This document shows, piece after piece, positions 32,302-42,570 of a stretch of 64,000 nt of DNA. The number at the start of each line of letters is the position of its first letter. Position 1 is the first letter of the stretch. The position numbers were made by a program, and so were the translations under genes. The stretch lies in the NCBI GenBank assembly GCA_028554755.1, contig JAPTOF010000038.1:278093-342092 (forward strand). Reading direction: 5' to 3'. Below the pieces are notes generated by a model. That model was not told where the DNA came from and made no database searches. It worked only from the letters and a program-made list of their open reading frames with translations. The stretch comes from Cordia subcordata. Lineage: Eukaryota; Streptophyta; Magnoliopsida; Boraginales; Cordiaceae.

Positions 32302-32985
32302 TTAAAGATCACTTCTGCACAACCTAATACCCATGGACTCTAAATGTGTAGTGAAAATTTTCTCTGGAAGAGTCTTTGTTAATGGGTCCGCCAGGTTTTC
32401 CGCTGAAGCTATCTTTTCAACTACTACATCTCCTCTTTGGATAAACTCACGGATCAAATGATATTTCCATTCAATGTGTTTACCCTTTTTGTGATTCCTG
32501 GGCTTTTTGCACTGTGAAACAACACCGCTGTTGGCGTAATACAACGTTATTGGTCTGTGAGCTGTAGGCACAACTTCTAGGTCTAAAAGGAACTTTCTTA
32601 GCCATACTGCCTCTTTTGCAGCCTCAGATGTTGCTACATACTCGACCTTCAAGATAGAGTCAGCAATACAATTTTGCTTCACACTTCTCCATGAAATAGC
32701 TCCTCTTGACAGAGTAAAAATATATCCAGAAGTAGACTTCTTGAAATCTCTGTCGAACCGAAAATCCGAGTCTGTATAGGCTAATGGCGTTAGATCATCT
32801 GCACGGTATTCCAGCACATAATCTTTAATTCCTTGCAGGAATTTGAATATATGCTTAACTGCGACCCAATGTGCCGGTCCAGGGTTTGACTGATATCTGC
32901 TAACCATACCAACAGCAAAGCAGATATCTAGTCTAGTACATAACATGGCATACATGAGGCTTCCAACCGCCGAAGCATAAGGAAT
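32302..32985 (-). pseudogene. copia RNase H, active site damaged
   Basis: Open from MYAMLCTRLDI (32955) to the stop at 32304-32302. The first Asp is present (YTDSDFRFDRD), but the usual acidic residues in the later motifs are changed: ADSILKVEY where copia elements normally have a TEAEY-like motif, and YYANSG where they have Asp before Asn. The end ADPLTKTLPEKIF is typical. This RNase H is probably inactive even apart from the upstream stops. Confidence 0.85.
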
Positions 32986-33756
32986 TCACTTCATGCTCTC
33001 TATTTCCTTAGGTGTTTTAGGACATTGATCCCGAGATAGATAAACTCCATGTCTAGAAGGTAATGAGGCCTTCTTAGAGTTTTGCATGTTAAACCTGACC
33101 AATATCTTCTCAATAAATAAAGCTTGAGATAGGGCTAGCCTTTTGTTCTTACGATCTCGCATAAGCTTGACACCTAGAACATAACTAGCTTCTCCTAAAT
33201 CCTTCATTTGAAATTGAGTAGAAAGTCAAACCTTGATGGATGATAATATCCCCACATCATTTCCAATTAGTAGGATATCATCCACATACAGAACCAAAAA
33301 AGCTACAACATTTTCATTACGCCTCTTATATATGCAAGGCTCATCAATATTTTGATCAAAACCATAATATTTAATTGCTCGATCAAATTTGATGTTCCAT
33401 GCTCTAGATGCCTGTTTTAATCTATAAATGGACTTCTTTAATTTACAAACCATATGTTCCTGGCCTTTAGCAATGTATCCATTTGGTTGTGTCATGTAAA
33501 TGGTCTCGCCAAGTTCCCTATTAAAAAAGGCTGTCTTGACGTCCATTTGCCATATCTCGTAGTCATAATGACAAGTGATGGCTAGGAGTATCCTGATGGA
33601 TTTAAGCATGGCTACTGGTGAGAAAGTTTCCTCATAATCGATCCCTTCTTTCTGAGTATAACCTTTTGCCACCAACCTTGCTTTAAAGGTTTCAACCTTT
33701 CCATCAACTCCTCTTTTTCTTTTGTAGACCCATTTGCACCCAATAGGTTTTACCCC
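32986..33756 (-). pseudogene. copia reverse transcriptase
   Basis: Reads ARLVAKGYTQKEGIDYEETFSPV (from about 33685), QMDVKTAFFNRELGETIYM, VCKLKKSIYRLKQASRAWN and the catalytic YVDDILLIGND (about 33280-33250). Stops at 33228-33226 and 32988-32986 break it. Between them QMKDLGEASYVLGVKL is clear. Copia order (integrase before RT) is confirmed by position. Confidence 0.9.
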
Positions 33757-35220
33757 TTAAGGTGCAACTACAAGATCCCAAACTTTGTTAGAATACATAG
33801 ATTCTAACTCTGAATCCATTGCCTTATGCCATTGGTCGGCATCTATGTCAGAAACTGCTTCATCATAACTTGTGGGATTCACCACCTGATTCTCTGAAAA
33901 AGTCTGAAAGGATTCTCCATAGTATCTACCAGGAGGCCTGGATATCCTCCCATTACGACGATGCTCCGATATATTAGGTGTAATATGCTGTTCTTTTCCA
34001 TTCACAGTTACTACAGGTGTTACTGGAGATTCTTGTAAAATCTCATCTAGAACAACTTCAGGATCTGGTGTTTTCTGGACCATTTCATCATTCTCTAAGT
34101 ATCTAGCATGAGTGCTTACAAACACCTTTTGCTCCTTGGGATTATAAAAGATCCCACCTCTGGTTCCCTTAGGATTTCCAATGAAATAGCATAACTCAGA
34201 TCTTGGTTCCAATTTTGAAGCATTATTATTAAGTACATAAGCTGGACAGCCCCAAATGTGGAGATGATTTAAACTAGGCTTACGCCCAGTCCACATTTCT
34301 TGAGCTATCCTAGGTACTGATTTAGATGGCACCAAGTTCAAGATGTATGCTACTGTTTCAATGGCATACCCCCAAAAAGATAAAGGTAATGATGCATGAC
34401 TCATCATTGACCTAACCATATCCAATAGGGTACGATTTCTTCTCTCTACTACCCCATTTTGCTGAGGAGTCCCTGGTGCAGTCAACTGAGACACTATCCC
34501 TTCTTGTGTAAGATAGTCTCTAAACTCACCTGAGAGGTATTCACCACCTCGATCAAACCGAAGGGCTTTGATATGTTTATCTAATTTTCGCTCTGCCTCA
34601 GCTTTGAACTCTTTGAATTTCTCAAAGGATTCAGACTTACATCGCATCAGATATACATATCCATACCTAGAGTAATTATCAGTAAAAGTAATGAAATACT
34701 CATAACCTCCTCATGCTAGTTTGCTCATAGGACCACACACATCAGTGTGAACCAATTCTAATACTTCTTTGACCCTTTCTCCTTTAGAAGAAAATGACCA
34801 TTTAGTCATCTTCCCTTTGAGACAAGATTCACACGAAGGTAGATCTTCAAGATCTAATGAGCTAAGATGCCCATCCTCGACTAATCTCCAAATTCACTTT
34901 AGACTGATTTGTCCTAAGCGTAGGTGCCAAAGATAAGTACCATTAGTTGAACAAACCTTCCTTTTTCGGGAATTAGTTTGTTTTATATTATGCAGTGAGT
35001 TTGTAATAGGTTTTATATAGAACAAGTTATCATGCGTGCTATCGGAATAAATAATGTTTCCATCTCTACTAATATCAACACCAGAATGGAAATTAATGCA
35101 AAAACCATCTAATATTAATTGCGAAACAGAAATAAGGTTTTTACATACATCCAGAACATAATAAATGTTATTCAAAAATAACTTCCTATTACATGGAAAA
35201 TTTAAGCACATTCCTCCTAC
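33757..35220 (-). pseudogene. copia integrase
   Basis: The domain has the zinc-binding HLRLGQ and CESCLKGK segments (about 34925-34800), the first Asp in HTDVCGP (about 34755), the second in FTDNYSRYGYVY (about 34690), and the catalytic Glu region PGTPQQNGVVERRNRT (about 34490-34430). Then comes the typical copia sequence WGYAIETVAYILNLVPSK and CPAYVLNNNASKL. 33757-34647 is open for 296 residues. Stops at about 34894 and 34729 break the N-terminal half and a TAA at 33759-33757 separates it from RT. Catalytic residues look intact but the chain is not continuous. Confidence 0.9.
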
Positions 35221-35433
35221 TGTAGTAGCCTATACTTTTGCTTCATTACCCAACCTTAGAGCAAACTCCCCTTTAGCTAATTCTTTCATTTCTTGAAACC
35301 AATGCAAAGAATTGCAAATATAGTTAGTGGCTCCAGAGTCTACAATCCAAGAATTTGTAGAATCAACCACTAAGCAGGTTTCAATGTAGAACAAAAGAGG
35401 TGTACCTATCTGGCCTCGTGCCAAGTACTTCAG
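35221..35433 (-). pseudogene. copia protease
   Basis: Continues from gag in the same frame. The aspartic protease active site is visible as SWIVDSGATNYIC (about 35358-35320), with Asp-Ser-Gly intact. A stop at 35232-35230 interrupts the domain after LRLGNEAKV. In intact elements this enzyme cuts the Gag-Pol polyprotein. Confidence 0.87.
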
Positions 35434-36225
35434 GCAATCCTTTTTCCAGTGTCCTTTTAGGCCACATTTAAAGCATTTGCCCTTAGGCATTTCACCTGTT
35501 AACTGCCTGGGCTGTTCACCATTTCTCTTCTTTTTCCCTTGACCACATTTTTACTTCCCATTCTCTTTGAACTTTCTCCCTTTCGACTTAAGTCCAGAAG
35601 TGGATGCTTGAACCATATTTATGTGGCCTTTATTTTTCATTATGGCTTCTGCAGCTAGGAGCTCTTTCATTAATTCCGTCATATCCATGTTCATCTTGCC
35701 CATATTATAATTAAGCTTGAACTGGGTATAGGATGATGGTAGAGTCTCCAAAATCATGTCTACCTTTGATTGTTCACCTATGTTTGCTCCTAGGATCTTG
35801 ACAGTATTGAAGTAATCCATCATTATAAGCATATGCTCTCTGATAAATGCTCTTTCTGCCATCCTTTGATTCATAATTTCTCTAAGAGCACCTTGCCTTG
35901 CGGGCCTGCTCTTATCAGCAAACATACGAGACAGTGAAGTCATGATTTCTTTTGCAGTTTCCATATGATGATGCTTTCTCTGCAAAATATCTGACATAGA
36001 AGCCATCATATAGCACTTGGCCATACTATTGGCTTTACGCCTTTGCCTCGGCATCTTTACGGACTTGGAAGAGTTAGCCCTCACAACAGGACAAGGAGTT
36101 GTTAGGACATACTTGTACTCTTCTGCGGTGAGTACTATGTCCAAGTTTCGTTCCCAGTCCACAAAATTCAGTCCAGTGAGCTTGTGCTCTTTGAGAATTG
36201 TAGCTAATGGACTGAACGAAGACAT
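35434..36225 (-). pseudogene. gag: copia gag with CCHC knuckle
   Basis: Starts MSSFSPLATILKEHKLTG at 36225 and is open for 224 residues. It resembles copia-type gag (UBN2-like), including LNFVDWERNLDIVLTAEEY, ETLPSSYTQFKLNYNM and a Lys-rich end. A TAA at 35553-35551 interrupts it before the zinc knuckle CFKCGLKGHWKKDC (about 35475-35434), which is in the same frame after the stop. Gag forms the particle and binds RNA. As read, it is truncated before its nucleic-acid-binding knuckle. Confidence 0.88.
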
Positions 36226-37775
36226 TTTTCTAGATACAACAATATAATCATAATTAATTTATGAGTATAGATTTGATGCATGTATAATATGTATGCTATC
36301 TTTGGAAATAAAACATACAAGTACTTTTTACATCATTTTCCTTTGAGTTGATCAACCCTTTAGACTACTTGATGCAACAGTGTCTCAACATCCTCATAAG
36401 AATTCCACCGATGGGATGGCCGAACTTATGAGTGTTAAGTTAAGTGCCACCACTTATTTGAATTAACAATTGTCTGGATATGATCTAATTGAATAATTCA
36501 ATCACTGTTTTGTTTGGCTTTTTAAATCCGGTAACGAACTCTATCGATAGGATAGCCGAACCTACCATTTAAGTTGAGTGTACACCTATTCCTAATGTTT
36601 ATTCCTCATAACATTCTTGATTTAAGCCCTCCAATAGGATAGTGACTTTAATCAATGTTACGTAAGGTGATCTTTAGTGAAGAACTCCACCGATGGGATG
36701 GCCAAACTTTCTAACACCATTTTGAATAAACATTTTATGTTTCACCTTGTTAAATCTAGACAAAGTGTCACCTGCCGTTGGGGAAGTTAATGACATTTAT
36801 CATTAACATGAATCAAATATGGAAAGCTGTGGGGTATTTCCAGTCCCCTCTCCCACTCAATATTTTAACTTAAGGGTTTCATTTGATATTCTTGCTTTGT
36901 TTTACATCTAAACACATTTTGGATTTTTGTAAATCCCCTTTGTATTACGAAAACATTGCAATATCACAATAGATCTCTTACTTAAATCTGGGTGCATAGA
37001 CCCTTAGGTTGATATATATATGTAAATCTCAAGTTAAGTTCTTTTAATGTTGTCATGAGATCTCATGGCATCTTTAGACATAGCTGCTTATAATTATCTT
37101 GTCTAAGACATTCTCATAAACTTAACTATCTTTGAGAATCAACTCATAGGTATGACTGATATTTATAAACCCTAATGAGTGGACATATTTCTAGGTGGCA
37201 ATCATGCTAATGCAAATATGTTAAAACATATATCAATGCATTATAAACATCCACCAAAATACATTAGAATCCCTCTTTGATGGCTCCCTGTAATCTTCAA
37301 TAAAACAGCACGCTTAGTAGCTTTTTCTGCCTCAACCGGTCGACCGTTAATAGGATCCGGTTGACCAACAAGCTTACCCAGCAGAGTGTTCCTCCACGCT
37401 ATTTTCTTGTTTTTCTTTTCTCCTTGGTCTTTAAAGATTACAACAATACACTTTGCTATTGCTAATACAAGCTTCATAAAGAAACATTATGAGGATATCA
37501 AAACATCCTATGCTTCTTTTAAATAAATTATAAGCAATAATCGTAAATATTTATACATGAAATCGCCTATGGACAAGCTTTGTTGACCGTACACGAAAAT
37601 CTATCATGCATACATATGACCATCAAGGGGATTTTATATTACCTGCACATACAAGCGTAAAATGACAACTATATGCAACAAAAGATTTCCTAATCTTGCC
37701 AATCACAAGATGACTAATATATTTATGCAAATACAATTTTCGTGCATAGTCTAAGCATGTTGTGTGTGAGCCTAA
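36226..37775 (-). other. Untranslated leader of the copia element, with degenerate repeats
   Basis: About 1.55 kb between the primer site and gag with no convincing gene. Four degenerate copies of a motif around CCACCGATGGGATGGCC occur at about 36400-36428, 36535-36562, 36624-36647 and 36681-36709. The first and fourth are the closest pair. A 78-codon minus-strand ORF at 37241-37477 is probably chance. The leader would carry packaging and dimer signals, which I cannot point to. Confidence 0.6.
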
Positions 37776-37787
37776 GCTCTGATACCA
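37776..37787 (-). promoter_or_regulatory. Primer-binding site, initiator Met tRNA
   Basis: The minus strand reads TGGTATCAGAGC two bases inside the 5' LTR, the usual plant copia primer site complementary to the 3' end of initiator methionine tRNA. Minus-strand DNA synthesis starts here. Confidence 0.93.
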
Positions 37788-37789
37788 AT

Positions 37790-39704
37790 TGTAGGATCGA
37801 TATTATTAAGTGTGATGTAACCTAGTCCATATTTACAAAAAATTCTACCAAGAAAACATGCTAGGAAAATAAAATAACCACATAACAAATGCAAGAACAT
37901 GCTTAAGAACATATAGAATATAACTAGTACTTGCAAAATATGTAAAGCTAACCTCTTGAAGCATGGGGCCTTTGATGAAGCTAAAACCGTCATGAGCTTT
38001 GTTCCCATTCACGAACAAGGCCGCCAAAAATTTTACTATAAGGGTGTCGCAATAGGCAACTCCCTAGTCTTCTTCCCTATGATTAAAGAAACTTATCTTG
38101 AGAGAATAGCCTCTTGCGTGCGAAGACGCAAAGTAATATCCTCTTGAAAAACTAAAGCAAAAATTACACAATAAGTGTGTACTTATGTGTTGTAGTATTT
38201 TCTTGCCAAAAAGGAAGAAATTAACTACAAAGTGGATTGCATAAAAGGTGTAAGGTCTTGTCTATTTATAGAGAGAACCTTGACACCCAAAGTTGCTAAT
38301 CTTTCAATGTGAGCGAAAATTTCCATGTAGTATTTCCTTTATGCAACTTATTAACTTGTCTTGGAAGACTTGTGCAAGTTGTCCACTTGTTTTTATAGTA
38401 TTTTGCAAGTTGTCCACTTGTCTTAGAAGACTTAGGCCAAGCCCATTATCCAAGTCCAACACATAGTCTATAATCCATGAAGAGACCCAAGCCCAACAGG
38501 AAATCATCCTAGCCTGGTTAGGTTATCTTGGACTTTAAAGAAAGCCCAAACCGAATTCCAAGCTTTGGCCCAAAAAGGTTACTTCCACAATATGGAATTT
38601 GCTCTTTCAAGATTACTCTCTCAAAGTCATTTCAACTAGGGAAGGGACCAAGAAGACACAATTAACCTTGGCTTCCAAAAATAATAAAAAATGTCCTTGC
38701 CCGATCTAGGCGACATAATAATTATTTTTTAACTCTGATCTATTCCACTAGAAGATCAAAGTTGCAGACCAAGAATAATTGCTATTACCCAGAAGCTTAT
38801 CACAAAAGAATGTGAACTTTGTCTTTGACCTACTAAATAACTGACCATAATGCCCCTCTATGTATACCCACCCCTCTATGTATACCCACAGCTAAGATTG
38901 GCCCTTTGGCCTATGTACTATCACCTCCTTAGCTGTATCTTTATCCGTTGGGTTTCTTGTCCTATTGCCAACCATCCTTGGTCATGGAATTTCTTGATCT
39001 CGGGGGCAACCCTCAAGCCATATGACTGACACACCTATAAAGGTAGTATCACTAGATCTAGATTCAGATGATAAAATTGGACAATCCCAAAGGAGCCACA
39101 TAGATTCCATTTTGCATATGCATGTTCCAATTAATTAGAAATTAGCACTCAATGCATAGGGCTGTTGATCCTAATCAAGTAAGATCTCACCCATAATGAA
39201 TCAAAGTACCAAACCCTAACTTCATTAGTTCATTCACATATACTCAAGATTAAGAGCAATGATCATTTAGTAGCAGTGAGTGTCTTGTTTTCTTTCTTTG
39301 ATAGTACGTCTCTAGAAAACATACTCACAATGGTCCTACCCAATACGTGACACATGTACTATTAAGACAAATCCAAAAAATCCTCTAATGACCTAGGTAG
39401 ATTACCCTCAAAGAGGAGACTTGCTCAATATAACCTTATCCTAGTAGAGTGCCCAACACTACTATTCAGTTATGGATTCAATTTATGATGTGACTAAATC
39501 TAAACTTGGACCTACTGTGCGTCCAGCCTCACTGCACACCCAAGTCATTAGTTCAAGTCTAAGGGCCTTTACACATGTATTAATAAAACCTAACAGAGAT
39601 AATATGTAAGAAACTCATAATGCCATATAACAAAAATGATTATACATTGTTTAACATCCAAAATGTCATTTACAAGTGAGCTATAGGGCATACTAATCCT
39701 AACA
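37790..39704 (-). repeat. 5' LTR of the copia element (1915 bp)
   Basis: Unbroken LTR, TG...CA ends, very similar throughout to the left LTR with scattered substitutions. It has an extra 18-bp tandem copy at 38853-38870 and 38871-38888 (unit CCCCTCTATGTATACCCA). In this orientation transcription would start inside it and run leftwards. Confidence 0.95.
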
Positions 39705-39975
39705 GAGAAAACAAATGGCTTTGCTCTCTCAGTCAATAATGAAGGAAATAGAAAGATTGCTCTTGAAGATGGAACTGATAAGCTTATTAACTCAACTCAA
39801 ACAAGCAAAGGCATTGGTGATAAAAGTCTTGATAGAGGTGTTTTGAGAGCTTCGAGAATCTCTACCATAGGCTCTCATACCCCTACACAAACTTAGTGCC
39901 CTTTTACTTGTTAGCTTTCTTTTGATTCTCTTTGTTGTTGCTGTAATCTGATTTTGAAATTTTAATTTGTACCTT

Positions 39976-40029
39976 CTCCTCAAGCTTTGCTTTCATATTG
40001 TATTGATTAGTCCTTAGTAGCTTGAGGAG
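39976..40029 (+). other. 3' UTR hairpin of E6
   Basis: Arms CTCCTCAAGCT (39976-39986) and AGCTTGAGGAG (40019-40029) pair perfectly over 11 bp. Both sides have changed relative to CCCCTCAAGC/GCTTGAGGGG in E9, a compensatory pair. The loop contains TTGTAT. Confidence 0.82.
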
Positions 40030-40096
40030 TAAGGTAATGGTCGTACCAATTTTTGCGTTGAATTTTAAACTTACTTACTCTGCAAAAAAAAAAATC

Positions 40097-41115
40097 CATC
40101 CTCCACATTCTCATTAAGTTCAAAATTAGGAAGACTTACTTGGTGAAGGCGATTCGGCCATTGCCAATTACCATCGTTGTAAATATAGACCACTTTTGCA
40201 TTATATGGGGGGCAAAGGAATGATTGAGCTCCAATGATGTGCAAGAATACCCTCGGGATGCCACTTACCGTGCCAAAAAGAGGTGTGTACTCCATTTCCA
40301 ACAATGTGATGGGTATGTTGTCTAGATAGGTCCCGGATGGTAAAGAGATTTTTCAAAACCCAACTGGCATCTTTTTGGACAAGAGAGTGTCTAAATAGTG
40401 TCATCTTTGATGTAGTTTACATGAATCCACTTACTCCAAAGTAAGTCCCAAATTGAGTACATTCTCCAAAAGCTTTTCAAAAGTAATGTTGCGTTGATTT
40501 CATTAAGCTTCCTAATTCCAAGTCCTCTTTCTTCAAAGGGGAGACATACTTCCTTCCATGCAACCTTAGGCCACGTATCCTTCCAAAGGAAAGCTTTAAA
40601 TTTAGCTTCAATGGTTGCCATAATTCCTTCGGGGAGGAGTACTACATTCGCCCAAAAGGCACAAATTTGAATGAGTGTGGATTTGATAAGGAGAAGTCTA
40701 TCAGCAAAGGAGAGTGATTTATTGACCCCATCCCTCAAGTTTGCCATTGATTTTCTCCAAAAGTGGCATACAATCAAATTTCCTAAGCTTTCTTGTAACA
40801 AGAGGAATGCCCAAATAATGGATAGGAAGTATACCTTCTTTGAACCCCATCTTGTGCATGATTTCAACTTTTTCTTCATGTGAGACACCACCAAGGAGGA
40901 AGGCACTTTTTGCCATATTCAAGGACAGCCAAATAGTGAGGTGAATGTGTCAAGGGTTTCAAGGATGCAATCAATGGGCTTCATATTGCCCTTACAAAAA
41001 TGAAGAGATCATCCACAAAACATAAATGATTAATTTTCAAATTTGCACATTTTGATGATATTTTAAAGCCGGGGAGTTTTCAAGTTGATTTAACATGCAA
41101 GAGAGAACCTCCATA
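40097..41115 (-). pseudogene. LINE ORF2 remnant: RT C-terminal half
   Basis: Minus strand: a degraded FADD region near 40990-41030, SAFLLGGVSHEEK, LPIHYLGIPLVTRKLRKFDCMPLLEKI near 40780-40850, LLLIKSTLIQICAFWANVVLLPEGI near 40620-40700, FKAFLWKDTWPKVAWKEVCLP near 40560, then the linker with DDTIWTL-type sequence and GNGVHTSFWHGKWHPEG near 40250-40290. At least three frameshifts. It continues into 19623-19490. Confidence 0.82.
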
Positions 41116-42385
41116 CAAATGACCATTCCTTGAGAAGGAAATTTTGGACAAAGATTAGCAAATGGTGCAATTGGTGTAAAGATGAGTATCTTTGTATTCT
41201 TGGGGACTTCAATGAAATCCTAAATTGTGGAGATAGATCCTCCACCATTACTGCTCCGAATAGTGCAAAGGAGTTCAAAAGTTGCATCACCTCTTCAAAT
41301 CTCCATGAAATCAATGGACTTGGCCCTCATTTCAGTTGGACCAATAAAAGTTCTTCAAACTCCTTTTTGGCAAGTAAGATTGATAGAGCCTTGGTGAACT
41401 CACCATGGATGGATGACTTGCTTGAGACTTTTCTTATTGTGGATAACCCTGGCATCTCAGACCATTGTCCACTTATCTTACAAACTTGTAAGTCTTGGTC
41501 TTCTCCTCCAAAGCCATTTAAATTTTATAATGCTTGGACTTCTAATAATGGTTTTTTGAATATTGTTCAACAAACTTGGAGTGCACGGGTTTTTGGCACT
41601 CTAATGTTCATTCTTTATCAAAGGCAAAAAGCACTCAAGCATGCTCTTAAGGAATTTGATAAGAAATTCTTCTCATGCATTCCTTACAAAGTAAAGGATC
41701 TCAGGGCTGAACTTTGTGAAATTCAAACGGCTATTTATTGTGGCAATCACAATGATGATGTTATTGACAAGGAGAAATCTCTCATGATGCAAATTGATTC
41801 ACTTGACTTGACGTACAAATCCATTCTTCACCAAAAGACAAGGCTCCAATGGATTAATAAGAGAGATGCAAACAATAGATTCTTCAACAATGTTATCAAA
41901 GGAAGAAGGCACAAATACTCTATTCATGCCATCAAAAACAGCTTTAAGTCTCTCCTTACCCTTAAAGGTGATGTCAAAGCAGAAATTGTTGGCTTCTTTA
42001 AACAACTCCTTGGCACCCTAACATGCACTAAAGCAAGTCTCAGTGAGATAAAGAACATTATTGGGAAGTCTATCACTAAGGAGATGTTTGAACACCTTCT
42101 TGCTCCAATCACCAAAGAAGAAATCAAGAATACTCTCTTCTCTCTTAATCCCAACAAAAGCCTGGGCCCGGATGGACTCACCTCACACTTTTATATGGCC
42201 GCTTGGGAGATAGTTGGGGAGGATGTTAAAAATGCCATTGGCTCCTTTTTGAACTCTTGCAAATTACTCAAGGAGTAAATGCTATGATCATTGCTCTTGT
42301 TCCCAAAATTAATTATCCCTCCATGGTTAAAGACTTTAGGCCTATCTCTTGTTGCAACACTATTTATAAATGCATTTCAAACAAC
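41116..42385 (+). mobile_element. Plus-strand LINE segment: endonuclease end to RT start
   Basis: Starts inside an endonuclease (LRRKFWTKISKW) and ends inside the RT at NTIYKCIS. It has no tail, duplication or ORF1, and both borders are abrupt (41110-41120 and 42385). Probably a recombination or deletion remnant of a longer LINE. Confidence 0.75.
41130..42278 (+). pseudogene. LINE ORF2 fragment, 382 residues open
   Basis: One of the longer open LINE pieces in the window. It has LCILGDFNEILNCGDRS (catalytic endonuclease motif), GPHFSWTNKSS, VDNPGISDHCPLI with the intact Asp-His, then linker helices and the RT start NKSLGPDGLTSHFYM. A one-base loss at KLLKE (42270) shifts the frame; RT sequence resumes to 42385. 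The RT active site is absent. Confidence 0.88.
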
Positions 42386-42570
42386 CAACTTGCAATGCTC
42401 ACATTTTAGTGGCCTCCAAGCATATTCCATTTCAACTTTTGCCCGAGATCCATCTCTAAGCTTGGGATATATAAAATTCGTTCAATACATATTCTTACAA
42501 ACTCCAAATTTCTTCTTGATTCCGTCAAGACATCCATTTGCAATGGCTTTCCTATAAATGATGCAACACA
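42386..42570 (-). pseudogene. ORF1 scrap fused to an RT fragment
   Basis: Minus strand: VASFIGKPLQMDVLTESRRNLEFVRICIE, then a degraded stretch to CEHCKLVG, the start of a zinc knuckle. This is ORF1 sequence, but on the same strand it directly follows RT sequence (ICMEVLT) at about 42567. No ordinary LINE has this order, so it is a rearranged junction. The other border, at 42385, meets a plus-strand RT. Confidence 0.7.

Larger units (their letters stand above)
24552..39704 (-). mobile_element. Ty1-copia LTR retrotransposon, with a LINE in its 3' LTR
   Basis: Minus-strand element with exact GAGAA target duplications (24547-24551 and 39705-39709). LTR ends are TGTTAGG...CCTACA on the minus strand. 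The 5' LTR is at the right (37790-39704) and the 3' LTR at the left (24552-26371 plus 32211-32287). The order gag, protease, integrase, RT, RNase H is that of copia. A primer site matching initiator Met tRNA and a purine tract are present. About 9.3 kb without the nested LINE. Confidence 0.96.
19725..39896 (+). pseudogene. ORF1 of E6 in three pieces
   Basis: Piece 1, 19725-20144, starts MGKKKRSSTSRN and is open. Piece 2, 22785-24551, has NAWASNINWRQNYHGKL and VFEEGEKCWKHYLLSQFLERPPLFFLIRK near 23700, a TAG at 23935-23937 in place of Trp, KIPLWVKLRNVPCSLM near 23975, FARACIEVNLEKELPEHTF and the knuckle CTSCKVIGHNLDSC near 24230-24272. Later frameshifts follow. NRFEALLVEERN lies near 24425. Piece 3, 39710-39896, continues the same codons after the copia element and ends at TAG 39894-39896. 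The bases just after 22785 are poorly matched, so the junction with E7 is approximate. Confidence 0.8.
19624..40096 (+). mobile_element. ORF1-only element (E6), host of E7 and the copia element
   Basis: Outer bounds set by the 13-bp duplication at 19611-19623 / 40097-40109. Own sequence: 19624-20144 (leader and ORF1 start), 22785-24551 (ORF1 middle) and 39710-40096 (ORF1 end, hairpin, terminus CTTACTTACTCTGC, poly(A) 40084-40095), about 2.67 kb in total, the size of E2 and E4. E7 interrupts the first junction. The copia element interrupts the second, with exact 5-bp duplications and codon continuity. Confidence 0.85.
19490..41115 (-). mobile_element. Minus-strand LINE (RT to zf-RVT), split by the E6 nest
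   Basis: Two pieces, 40097-41115 and 19490-19623, join at the 13-bp duplication CCATCCTCCACAT (19611-19623 and 40097-40109) left by insertion of E6. On the minus strand it runs from the RT (CMEVLSC, near 41105) through the thumb and linker to the zf-RVT N-part (NVEDGFVWSLS, HKGHNPRHG), where it is cut at 19490. Neither the true 3' end nor the 5' half is present. At 41110-41120 the switch to a plus-strand LINE occurs in ACAAATGAC, which fits both sequences. Confidence 0.8.

Noticed and set aside
36400..36709. Repeats in the copia leader as a CRISPR-like or satellite array
   Set aside because: Only four degenerate copies with unequal spacing, within a eukaryotic retrotransposon leader.
37241..37477. 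A 78-codon minus-strand ORF in the copia leader as an extra gene
   Set aside because: Short, no domain, and inside an untranslated leader; most likely chance.
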